NCBI GenBank assembly: GCA_949751835.1
Contig: CATKHK010000066.1
Location: 186,001-250,000 of the forward strand
DNA length: 64,000 bases
Source: Blepharisma japonicum
Taxonomy: Eukaryota > Ciliophora > Heterotrichea > Heterotrichida > Blepharismidae
Direction of reading: 5' to 3'
Part shown: in pieces, positions 56,444 to 64,000 of the stretch
Numbering within the stretch: position 1 is the stretch's first letter
Layout: each line of letters opens with the position of its first letter
Position numbers and translations under genes: made by a program
The notes under the pieces: model-generated
What the model saw: only the letters and a program-made list of their open reading frames with translations
Told to the model about the DNA's origin: nothing
The model's database searches: none

Positions 56444-57085
56444 ATGCAAAAGGAAAGCAATTCAGAGCAGCAAAACAATTGTTCATCACTCCCTACTTTT
56501 ACATCAAAGCCTATTTATCGAGCCAAGCGCATTTTTCCTCAAAAAACCCCAGAGAAAAGATTTTCAAGTATATCGGATAAAGATACAATAGAGATTATTG
56601 AAAAGACTGATTATAATCAATTTGCAAGAAATCCATTTCGAACTGCGCATTTAGATGATGTTTTATTTAATTCAAATAGCAGAAAACAAGAGAGTGAAAG
56701 TTTTGGCGAGCCAACAAAAAAAGCGCTCAATTTTGACGATAAAAATTTGGAACACTCTTTTGCTCAGCTTTTAACTCCAGAATATGGGAATTTGAGTGGA
56801 AAAAGGAAAAGAACTGATAATACCGAGCCAAAAACCTGCAAAAAGGACAAACGATCGGCAGGGCCGGTCCCCATCATGATGGTTGAGCTGATAGACCCTG
56901 AGACCAATCAAACAGAAAATTTTCGATGCTTTAAAGAAGAAACGATGTTTAAACACATAGGAATAGAATTAGAAGAATCCAAAGGCGATGCAGATAATGA
57001 CGTTAATTCTGATGAAGACTTAATCAACGAAAGTGTAAATTTTTTAACCCAAGAATTAGAAGAAGAAATAACGAAGCAGCCATAA
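56444..57085 (+). CDS. Hypothetical acidic protein
   Basis: 213 residues, not recognised. No signal peptide or membrane segment. A basic nuclear-localisation-like cluster near 125-145 (K-R-K-R-T then K-K-D-K-R) and an acidic C-terminus (E-E-S-K-G-D-A-D-N-D-V-N-S-D-E-D) suggest a nuclear protein. A short conserved-looking core is M-M-V-E-L-I-D-P-E-T-N (~150-160). No Trp at all, so no codon test. Divergent from the FHA gene (247 bases). Coding status rests on length, start and stop only. Start ATG 56444-56446, stop TAA 57083-57085. Confidence 0.6.
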   Translation: MQKESNSEQQNNCSSLPTFTSKPIYRAKRIFPQKTPEKRFSSISDKDTIEIIEKTDYNQFARNPFRTAHLDDVLFNSNSRKQESESFGEPTKKALNFDDKNLEHSFAQLLTPEYGNLSGKRKRTDNTEPKTCKKDKRSAGPVPIMMVELIDPETNQTENFRCFKEETMFKHIGIELEESKGDADNDVNSDEDLINESVNFLTQELEEEITKQP

Positions 57086-57208
57086 TATTTAATAAGGTGT
57101 AATTCAACATTATTTAGCTTAAAATTTAAAAAATAATGATATCATTATGAATGTTATATTTAATTCTAGCATAAAATTGATGTATAAATAGATTAATGTT
57201 ATTAATTT

Positions 57209-58975
57209 CTATGATGCAAATGAAAATCCTCTGTTATAAGAGTTTGACTTCACCCTCAGCAAATTTTCATATTCAATTTGATCAATTGAAGCAAATTTTG
57301 CTGAGCATTCAGATATGAATTGCTCTAAGCTGCTGTCACTTATCTTTATATTCAATTTCGCTAAAATATCCACTAGTTCATTGAACGATAAAATTCCAAT
57401 TTTTTGGCTGTCTTGGTCTCTGCAAATATTTAAAAATTCATCTCTCTTAAACTCAATTTGTGCTAAAATTGGCTCAGTAATCTCACCGTGAAATCCTGGA
57501 GTTTGGTCTTTTTCCCCAAACAATTTTTCAATAATTCCTTCAATTGCATCTTTCTTATTTACAATTTCCTTGCCACCAATAAAATGCGAGGCAAGTTTTT
57601 TCCTCAAGTCGCTGTCCTCAATATGAATTTCTTCCGTCAAAAACAGCTTTATCATGTGCTCAAATCTAACCTCATCAGGAAAGACTTTCTCACAAACCTT
57701 CACAACATCCTCTTTTGTTAGGTCAAAATTCTCTTCAAAATCTTCCAAAAATGTTTTTACCTTGGTATCTGGGATAACTATAGACATTTTTGTAAATGAA
57801 CCGCGGTTTGGCGTTATTATTGATGGAGGCGAAGAAATGTCTGAGCTATGGTCAGATTCCTTATCAATTGCAGACTGCAATTGAGAGTGCAAGGACGAGA
57901 TTGATACTTGCTCACCTATTTTCAATAAATCAAAAACTGTTTGTAGCTCATTTAAAGCAGATCTGAACCCAACCCTTTGAATTGCAACTTGGAACTCTTC
58001 GTATGTAAATAAATCTTTGGAATCTGGATCTAAACTTTTAATGAAATCCGACGCATTTATTTTGTGACTTGTGAGAAAGATCATTAGTTTTCTTATAAAA
58101 GCTGTAATTATTCCGTATTTTTTCAAGTCTCGTTTCATAACTTTTGCGGGATTTTCTTCTGGGATTAAATCAAATCCATCAATTTTTGTGGTCTTCCTCT
58201 TTAGTAACCCTTCATTTTTAACGCTCAATGTATTGCTAGACTTATTTGGGTTTTCAAGTGATTTGATTTTTTCCATAGCTTTGGTGACCTCCTTCTCTAA
58301 TTTTTTAGTTTTATCTCGTTCTTGAGCCAGAAGCCCGTTTAATTTTAAAATGAGACTATTCAAGTCTTCGATTTGCTGTTCAAAATTTTGCTTTTCGTTT
58401 TGCTCAATGACTAATAGATCTTCTAGTTCTTTTATTTTGGCTTCTTGCATCCTATTTTTTGCAACCATTTCTTCAAAATCTTTATATAACTTTTCAGGGC
58501 TTTCACTCTCAAATAAATCTCTGAGTCTCAGTATTTCTTGTTCTGCAAAAGAGTGACGCCGAACTGCTTCTTGTCGGTTTATAGGCTCAAGTTTTCTCGG
58601 CTGAATAATTTTTAGAGGCTGATTTGTCGGCAAAGCAATTGCAGGTGTAAGGTGGAAATCTGGCTTAAGCAGCTGGCTTGAAGATTTGTCCATATTGTCT
58701 GACTTGTATACTGAATGCGGAGTTTCATCGAAAATGCTGTTTGGGGTCATTCTTATTCTAGTGTTATCATCGGAGACCTTGTCTTTCTCAATGATTGTAC
58801 TTTTTTGGGTTTGAGTATAAAAGTACCTGGGATTCTTTTTCACTTTTTGCTTGAATGGCTGAATCAGGGAAGGCTTAATAATGTCGCCTTCTATATTAAA
58901 ATTCTGCTGGAAAAAAAGTTGGTTCAAGGAAACAGTTTTCCTGCGTGATTCATTGGGAGAAAGTTTTATTGACAT
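57209..58975 (-). CDS. Coiled-coil protein with EF-hand-like repeats
   Basis: 588 residues. Disordered basic N-terminus, a strong coiled coil at ~145-255 (E-E-M-V-A-K-N-R-M-Q-E-A-K-I-K-E-L), then helical pairs to the end that look like degenerate EF-hands: F-I-K-S-L-D-P-D-S-K-D-L-F-T-Y-E-E-F (~310), F-D-L-L-K-I-G-E-Q-V-S-I-S (~347) and C-R-D-Q-D-S-Q-K-I-G-I-L-S-F-N-E-L (~540); the last two keep the hydrophobic frame with few calcium ligands. No Trp codons, so TGA does not arise. Likely a cytoskeletal calcium-responsive protein; family not identified. Start ATG 58973-58975, stop TAG 57209-57211. Confidence 0.72.
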   Translation of the reverse strand: MSIKLSPNESRRKTVSLNQLFFQQNFNIEGDIIKPSLIQPFKQKVKKNPRYFYTQTQKSTIIEKDKVSDDNTRIRMTPNSIFDETPHSVYKSDNMDKSSSQLLKPDFHLTPAIALPTNQPLKIIQPRKLEPINRQEAVRRHSFAEQEILRLRDLFESESPEKLYKDFEEMVAKNRMQEAKIKELEDLLVIEQNEKQNFEQQIEDLNSLILKLNGLLAQERDKTKKLEKEVTKAMEKIKSLENPNKSSNTLSVKNEGLLKRKTTKIDGFDLIPEENPAKVMKRDLKKYGIITAFIRKLMIFLTSHKINASDFIKSLDPDSKDLFTYEEFQVAIQRVGFRSALNELQTVFDLLKIGEQVSISSLHSQLQSAIDKESDHSSDISSPPSIITPNRGSFTKMSIVIPDTKVKTFLEDFEENFDLTKEDVVKVCEKVFPDEVRFEHMIKLFLTEEIHIEDSDLRKKLASHFIGGKEIVNKKDAIEGIIEKLFGEKDQTPGFHGEITEPILAQIEFKRDEFLNICRDQDSQKIGILSFNELVDILAKLNIKISDSSLEQFISECSAKFASIDQIEYENLLRVKSNSYNRGFSFAS

Positions 58976-59769
58976 TTATTAGAATGAATAGCTATAGTAA
59001 AATGACATTAAGAATTGATTTACTGCTGATTAAAAGATTCTGCTTAAGAATTGATTTACTGCTGATTAAAAGATTCTGCGAATATGGATAAGTCATTTTA
59101 TTGATAAATCAGATTTATATGAATTAAGCTATATTTGCAGAAAAATTGGATTTTTTTTGTTAACAACTTTTTGATTTTTAAATGAAAATTAGAAAATTTA
59201 GCTTGCTTTGTGATTCTGATGACTTTCAGGCTGAGAGACGCTTGTCAGAATTTTTAGTAATGAATGGCAGTTGAATAATTCAAATAGTAGCTCATATTAT
59301 ATGAAGTTATTAGTGCATCCAGCTTTCTTTAGTTATCTAATTACTTGTTTTCTTTTATTAGATTTTTATCTGCTTAAAAATAAGAAAATATTTTTTGTAT
59401 AATCTTGATAGTTCAAGTAACAAGGTCCCGTAATTTTCATATAAATTATTTCCTTGTTGGAAGAAGCTACTAATAGAATTCAAGATTAGTTTGACTATTA
59501 AGGAAGAACCCACCTTATTCTTGAAAATGCTTTTCTGTTTTATTTTATTTGTTCCTGCACATTCTATGTCTTTAAAGTGCCAAATTAAAGGAAATTTCGC
59601 AAAACTCACTCTTTTATCTATAAAACAGATTCAATCAGGCTAAAAATTAAATTCTCTAATTCTTCTTTCCATTGAGCCGCTTCTTTCTCCGACAGATAAC
59701 AGTTCGCAAGAAAACGTATAGTAAATAACCATTTTCAAATGATTTGCCGATTTTATTGAAAATACATAT
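58976..59769. other. Divergent intergenic region with small tandem repeat
   Basis: About 790 bases between the EF-hand/coiled-coil gene (minus) and the KAS gene (plus). Contains the perfect 36-base direct repeat at 59008-59079 and a 43-codon frame (ATG 59182 to TAG 59313, two TGA) that could be a small protein but is within chance. An 83-codon minus-strand frame at 59358-59609 has no ATG. Confidence 0.45.
59008..59079. repeat. Perfect 36-bp tandem duplication
   Basis: The 36-base unit starting TTAAGAATTGATTTACTGCT and ending AAGATTCTGC occurs twice head to tail without a mismatch (59008-59043 and 59044-59079), 33 bases upstream of the ATG of the 57209-58975 gene. Could be a recent slippage/duplication event, an assembly artefact, or a doubled regulatory element. 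Confidence 0.95.
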
Positions 59770-61026
59770 ATGAGAAGAGTTGTAGTCACAGGGATGGGCG
59801 TGGTAACACCTCTAGGTAACACTCTAACTGAGCTATGATCCAATTTACTTTCAGGAGCATCTGGTGTCGTTAAGCTAACAGCCGACGACATCAACGATTT
59901 AGACCAAACTGATGTAAAAATCGGTGGCCGAGTCACCTTAGACCCTGAAATCATGAAAAATTTACCTGTAAGGCATATTTAGTTCGCAAAAAACAAACAA
60001 AATGCTATGGCATTCTCAGCAGCTTCCTCGGCACTTGAAGACGCTAAATGAAATCCTAGCTCTGAGTCTGAAAAAGAACGAACAGGCGTAATCATGGGAG
60101 CTACAAAGTCTCAATTATCCCCAGCAGTCTACACAGTAGAACAGGTCTTAAAAAATGGCTTAAGGTCAGTGCCTAGTCTTTATCATTCCCATCTCTCGAT
60201 TTTTGGAACCACAGCTAATATTGTAAAAAAATTTGGCTTTAAAGGTCCCACTAGTGGGTATAGCTCAGCTTGCGCTGCAGGGAGCTGCTCATTAGCAGAG
60301 GCCTTTTGGTCAGTCAGATGTGATGAAGCTGATGTTATCGTTGCTGGGACTTCAGATAATGGCATTCACAATTACTTGTTGAGCGGTCTATCGAGACTTG
60401 GAGCACTTAATAAGAGATGTAATGATAGCCCACAGTCAGCATCATGTCCTTTTGATATGAAAAGAGATGGGTTTATATCAGCTGATGGAGCTGGATGCTT
60501 GATTTTAGAAGAACTAAACCATGCCTTGAGCAGAAATGCATATATTTACGGAGAATTAAAAGGAGTTTCATTAAGCTCTGAGTCATTCCATCCGAGCCGA
60601 CCTCATCCTGAAGGTGAAGGCATAGCAAGAACTATGAAAAGAGCTTTAGAAATCGCAGAATTGGAGCCTAAAGATATAGACCTAATTCACGCCCATGGCA
60701 CTTCAACAGTTGAAGGCGACATGTCAGAAGTTATTGCAATTAATAATGTATTTGGAAATATCAAGCCAGCTATTATATCAAGCAAAGCAAACTACGGACA
60801 TATGATGGCAGGAGTAGGGGCTATCCAGTCAGCTGTTTTATTGCTCTGCATTAAACACAGCATGATCCCTCATCTGATAAACTTAAAGAACCCTGTCCAA
60901 GTTAATGACATTGAGCTAGACTATGTGCTAGAACCAAGGGCAAAAGAAGTAAACGCAGGCGTCACAAATAACGCAGGATTTGGAGGCCTAAACTGCAGCT
61001 TGGTTTTTACTAAATATAAAAAATAA
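59770..61026 (+). CDS. fabF: 3-oxoacyl-ACP synthase II (KAS II / OXSM)
   Basis: 413 residues, full-length FabF-type condensing enzyme of type II fatty-acid synthesis, in eukaryotes usually mitochondrial (OXSM). N-terminus R-R-V-V-V-T-G-M-G-V-V-T-P-L-G; catalytic Cys in S-S-A-C-A-A-G-S; His in H-A-H-G-T-S-T; second His in Y-G-H-M-M-A-G-V-G; C-terminal N-N-A-G-F-G-G-L-N. The Cys-His-His triad is intact. A 15-nt intron GTAAGGCATATTTAG is at 59968-59982; TGA=Trp occurs in exon 1 (E-L-W-S-N) and exon 2 (A-K-W-N-P). There is almost no presequence before the domain, so mitochondrial import is not evident. Its stop is 16 bases from the stop of the convergent adaptin gene. Confidence 0.95.
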
Positions 61027-61042
61027 ATATATGAGTTGATAA

Positions 61043-63661
61043 TTAACTATTAGTTGAAAGCAAGAAGTTAATAGCCTGAATAAACAAAGGAGCAAGCGCT
61101 GTAGACGGCACCTTGCACGAAATCTGTATTTGTGATGCTACAGATGGAATTCTTAATTCTGATAAGATAACTCGGCCATCAGTTATTTCGCTAGAGAAAT
61201 AGAAAACTTCTTCATTGGTATCTTTTGCTTTTCTTGTGGCCACATGGAATACGTTGTTAGCTTCTAATCGACTTTTGATTAAATCTGGTGTGTTATATTG
61301 AGGAAAGATATTTTGGAGACTGTGCAAGAATTCATTGGACTCTGGGATCGATTTCCATTGTTCTTTGAAAGCTTCTTTTGAAAGGCGGCCATTTTCGGTT
61401 AGAAGGGTTGTAAACATGCATGGAGTTTGGAAGTAAAACACGTCCAGGGTGCATCTTATAGCCATTTGTACAATGAAAGGAACTCCTGGACTGTCTTGAG
61501 AGCTTTGTCCGTTTGTGGCAACTCTTAGCTTGGCAGTTGTAGAATTGTTGGGTAGGAGAGAGTCAATTGATAGAGGGTCTTGCAAAGTAAGCCCGAAGTG
61601 GTTAATGTTGAATTGCATTGCGAAGTCAGTAAGTGCTAGCTGGGTGTAATTAGTGATGTTGCATTCTAATACAATGCCATTATCTCGCTGAAATGCCATT
61701 TCTACTTGCAGGCCGTACTGCTGCTGATTTGAGCCTTGAGTTTCTTTAGTTAAAACCACTTGCAAAGGAACTTTTGCCTTATTTGGTACTATCACAGGCT
61801 GCACACTGCCTATATCAAACTCAAGCAAATTCTCTACAGAATATGGTGGCTGTGCTGTAGGCGTTGGATTATCAGTCTCAATATCTTCCTTTCCAGCTTC
61901 TTCTTGCTCCACAGCTTTTACCTTTGAAGCTTTGTTTTCATATGGTTTATGGTAAATTGATGCTAAAGTCCCCATTTGCTCAATCAATTTATCCAAAAAC
62001 GTAGACTCAAACACATAGCTTGCATCAGAAATCAGAGGCTTTTCACACAAAACTACTTGTTTTGTGGCCTCAGGGTCAGACGATAAAAGTCTCCAATAAA
62101 TATAAGCACGATCTCTTAAATCCGGATTTGGGCACTCCTCAGTAGCTGTTTTCAGTAAGCTTGTGATCATCGCTTCTCCTTCATCAGGCTTTTTCAGGAA
62201 AAACTTGACAGTTGCCGTCAAAATTTGCAATTGGACCTGCAATGGTTCATCTACGAAGCTTTCTGACAGACTTCTCAGCTGTGTGCCTGCATCATCAATT
62301 TTATCTGCATACTCTCCGATGATCCAAATCAATGCTGATTTTGCATCAGGGTTATCAAGTGAGTCAATGCTCTGGAAAATGTCCCTGATGATCATTTCAA
62401 ACCTATTTGGATATTTTCTGAAAATATCCCTGACTACTATAATGATTTCTTGAACTGCATAGCTGACTTTTAATTTAATCAAATCCAGCAATGCTTGGAC
62501 ACATTTATCTACTGATCTCTCCAGCTTTATAGCACATCTTCCAATGGCTTGTATTGCTTTTCTGACGAAATCTACGTCGATTTCAGTGGCATAGTCACAG
62601 AACTCGTGCAAAACTTGCTCGATGTTCTTGCTGTCAGCAAGTCTGATCATGATTTCGAGCTTTTCCATTTTCACGTAATTTGGGTCGTTGAATTTGCAGA
62701 AGAAAACTCTGACTTCTTTGTCTAGGATGTTAGGGCGCTTTTGAACTATTAAATTGATGCATCTTAAAGCAACGTATTGGATTTCAGGCTCAGAGTTAAC
62801 CAAAGTTACGAGGCTTGGGGCAAGTTTTTTGCAGAGAGAACGGATGGAGTCAGGGGAACTTATCATGTCGAGGTATTTCATAATTACTTTTACAGCTGAC
62901 ATAACCACTGCTGGGTTTGCATGGGCCAAACGAGGGACAACTCTTTCTAGGATGCTTTCAGCTTCTTTGGAGTCCGTAGGGACATAAGTAGCAATGAAAT
63001 CTAATATAAAAACTTGTCCCCATTCAGTGCTTTCGTTCAATGCTGCCAAAATCCTATTGATGGTCTGAGGATTTAACGTCACCACTGGCGACCCTCTCAT
63101 CTCGCTGATCTCCGTAAGTGCAGCCACAGTGTTGCTCAGAACCAACGCATTTCCATCATTAAGCCCAGTTTGCAGTAAATTCAAGAAATCAGTGTCTTCT
63201 ACCAGTTCTGGCGCAATGTCAAACAGCTTAGAAACACAAATGGCTGCTGTCTTTCTTACATATGGGTCTTGGTCTTGCAACGCATCTTTTAGGGGTTCAC
63301 AGAGATACTCAGTGATTTTTTCGACTCGAATGCAGCCCATAGTCCTGACTGCTAAAGCTCGAATCAAAGGACTTTGAGGGTTCCTTGCGTCCTTCCTAAA
63401 AGAATTGACTGCCATAATGGCTAAGTCAGGCTGAGTTTTTGCGTAATTGATGATATAGAGATATACGAGTTTTTTAAGCTCGATGTTATTGATTTCCATG
63501 CATTTCACGACATGTGGAAAAAGTGCTGAAACATCTTTGCCGACGGTCATAGCTGCGATCACTTTTTTGACGGCTTCTCGTTTTTGGTCTTGCTTTAAGG
63601 AGTTGAGCTCGGCTTGGAGTTCAGGGATTTCCCCTCTGTTGCTATTGCTGAAATAGGCCAT
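61043..63661 (-). CDS. AP-1/AP-2 beta adaptin
   Basis: 872 residues. Large beta subunit of a clathrin adaptor: N-terminal trunk of HEAT/armadillo helices (~10-540, E-I-P-E-L-Q-A-E-L-N, A-V-R-T-M-G-C-I-R-V, D-P-Y-V-R-K-T-A, hallmark beta-adaptin starts), a Pro/Gly/Glu-rich hinge (~585-620) and a C-terminal ear (~640-872). The hinge sequence L-L-E-F-D-I in front of the ear resembles a clathrin-box (L-[LIV]-x-[FL]-[DE]). Works in cargo selection at trans-Golgi/endosome or plasma membrane; AP-1 and AP-2 beta are not distinguished in many protists. All Trp codons TGG; no intron seen. Start ATG 63659-63661, stop TAA 61043-61045. Confidence 0.95.
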   Translation of the reverse strand: MAYFSNSNRGEIPELQAELNSLKQDQKREAVKKVIAAMTVGKDVSALFPHVVKCMEINNIELKKLVYLYIINYAKTQPDLAIMAVNSFRKDARNPQSPLIRALAVRTMGCIRVEKITEYLCEPLKDALQDQDPYVRKTAAICVSKLFDIAPELVEDTDFLNLLQTGLNDGNALVLSNTVAALTEISEMRGSPVVTLNPQTINRILAALNESTEWGQVFILDFIATYVPTDSKEAESILERVVPRLAHANPAVVMSAVKVIMKYLDMISSPDSIRSLCKKLAPSLVTLVNSEPEIQYVALRCINLIVQKRPNILDKEVRVFFCKFNDPNYVKMEKLEIMIRLADSKNIEQVLHEFCDYATEIDVDFVRKAIQAIGRCAIKLERSVDKCVQALLDLIKLKVSYAVQEIIIVVRDIFRKYPNRFEMIIRDIFQSIDSLDNPDAKSALIWIIGEYADKIDDAGTQLRSLSESFVDEPLQVQLQILTATVKFFLKKPDEGEAMITSLLKTATEECPNPDLRDRAYIYWRLLSSDPEATKQVVLCEKPLISDASYVFESTFLDKLIEQMGTLASIYHKPYENKASKVKAVEQEEAGKEDIETDNPTPTAQPPYSVENLLEFDIGSVQPVIVPNKAKVPLQVVLTKETQGSNQQQYGLQVEMAFQRDNGIVLECNITNYTQLALTDFAMQFNINHFGLTLQDPLSIDSLLPNNSTTAKLRVATNGQSSQDSPGVPFIVQMAIRCTLDVFYFQTPCMFTTLLTENGRLSKEAFKEQWKSIPESNEFLHSLQNIFPQYNTPDLIKSRLEANNVFHVATRKAKDTNEEVFYFSSEITDGRVILSELRIPSVASQIQISCKVPSTALAPLFIQAINFLLSTNS

Positions 63662-63696
63662 TTACAATTGAAAAAGGAATTAGAAAATGAGGATTA

Positions 63697-64000
63697 TTAA
63701 GAAATTAGATAACAAAGGAAGCAGCCAAGCAGGAAGGAGAGGAAAAGAAGGTAAAGTGGATGAAAAGAGGAGGAGACTTTAAGCTTAATTTTGACAGGCT
63801 CAGAGTGGATTTTAGGAGAGTTTGGCCTTTTTTTAGTCATAAGCGTGTGTGATGAGCTGATATTTAGGAAGTTACGCTTTCGAGGCAATGGGAGAGAGTT
63901 GAATAATCTTGTGCTGTCGATGGGGTTGCTTGGATGATAGTCTTGGTGATTGGCTCCGAGTTTTTCAAGAGTTAATTTAGATGATGAACTTCTTAATAGT
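63697..64000 (-). CDS. Partial tail-anchored membrane protein (5' end outside window)
   Basis: The last ~100 codons of a minus-strand gene; the frame is open to the right edge of the window so the start lies beyond 64000. Visible: a polar, Ser/Pro/basic region (K-K-R-P-N-S-P-K-I) and a final hydrophobic helix (L-Y-L-L-F-L-S-F-L-L-G-C-F-L) just before the stop, the pattern of a C-terminal tail anchor such as a SNARE-like or ER/Golgi membrane protein. No family recognised. Stop TAA 63697-63699, 36 bases from the adaptin ATG, both on the minus strand, so the adaptin promoter must be short or overlap this gene. Confidence 0.65.
   Translation of the reverse strand, partial: LLRSSSSKLTLEKLGANHQDYHPSNPIDSTRLFNSLPLPRKRNFLNISSSHTLMTKKRPNSPKIHSEPVKIKLKVSSSFHPLYLLFLSFLLGCFLCYLIS

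Noticed and set aside
59182-59313. 43-codon plus-strand frame with two TGA
   Set aside because: Too short to support without transcript evidence; noted in the gap entry only.
59358-59609. 83-codon minus-strand frame upstream of the KAS gene
   Set aside because: Opens with GTG, contains no ATG and has an in-frame TAG just upstream; no homology recognised.

Overview
The window looks like macronuclear DNA of a heterotrich ciliate, most probably Blepharisma. Three observations support this. (1) In-frame TGA falls at conserved tryptophans, for example the D-x-W-S-L-G motif of two protein kinases (4439-4441 and 22735-22737), the D-H-H-C-x-W-I of a palmitoyltransferase and the IFT57 part of a fused gene; only TAA and TAG end genes. 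(2) Ten very small introns were found, eight of 15 nt and two of 16 nt, all GT...AG with an A six bases from the 3' end. (3) The DNA is AT-rich and compact, with genes on both strands and some neighbours only 16 bases apart. TGA=Trp with 15-nt introns matches what is known of Blepharisma. All coding regions below are read with TGA=Trp, so most span several standard-code fragments.

Layout. 0.1-11.6 kb (all minus strand): MFS transporter, F-box/zinc protein with an apparent frameshift, CBM20 protein, Ser/Thr kinase, importin-5-like karyopherin, gamma-tubulin, DHHC palmitoyltransferase. 12-15.5 kb: a roughly 1.4-kb tandem segmental duplication carrying two secreted GH16 glucanase genes and a truncated copy of the neighbouring gene's 5' end. 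15.7-18.3 kb: a four-CX9C mitochondrial-type protein and a NEK6/7-like kinase fused in one reading frame to IFT57. 18.6-25.3 kb (plus strand): eIF4B/4H-like RRM protein, membrane/coiled-coil protein, four-CNB PKG-like kinase, TMEM185-like RING protein, ankyrin-like protein. 25.9-28.4 kb: two identical tRNA-Cys genes, centrin, casein kinase 1. 28.6-43.5 kb: enkurin, EF-hand-like protein, AAAP transporter, a 1,198-residue WD40 protein with C-terminal membrane segments, coiled-coil proteins, diacylglycerol kinase. 43.6-53 kb: repeat protein, polycystin-2-like channel, GlmS/GFAT with an N-terminal extension, double-CNB protein, putative double-HTH protein. 53-64 kb: FAM227-like protein, MLKL-like/FHA protein, EF-hand/coiled-coil protein, mitochondrial-type KAS II, AP-1/2 beta adaptin, and a partial tail-anchored protein at the right edge.

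As a set the genes mix housekeeping with a strong ciliary and basal-body component (gamma-tubulin, centrin, NEK-IFT57, enkurin, PKD2-like channel) and second-messenger signalling (PKG-like kinase, CNB protein, DGK, CK1, EF-hand proteins). There is no operon organisation; neighbours are independent eukaryotic genes. The strongest novelty candidates are the NEK-IFT57 fusion, the MLKL-NTD-like/FHA architecture, the bacterial-type GlmS with a leader, the WD40-membrane protein and the TMEM185-RING combination.
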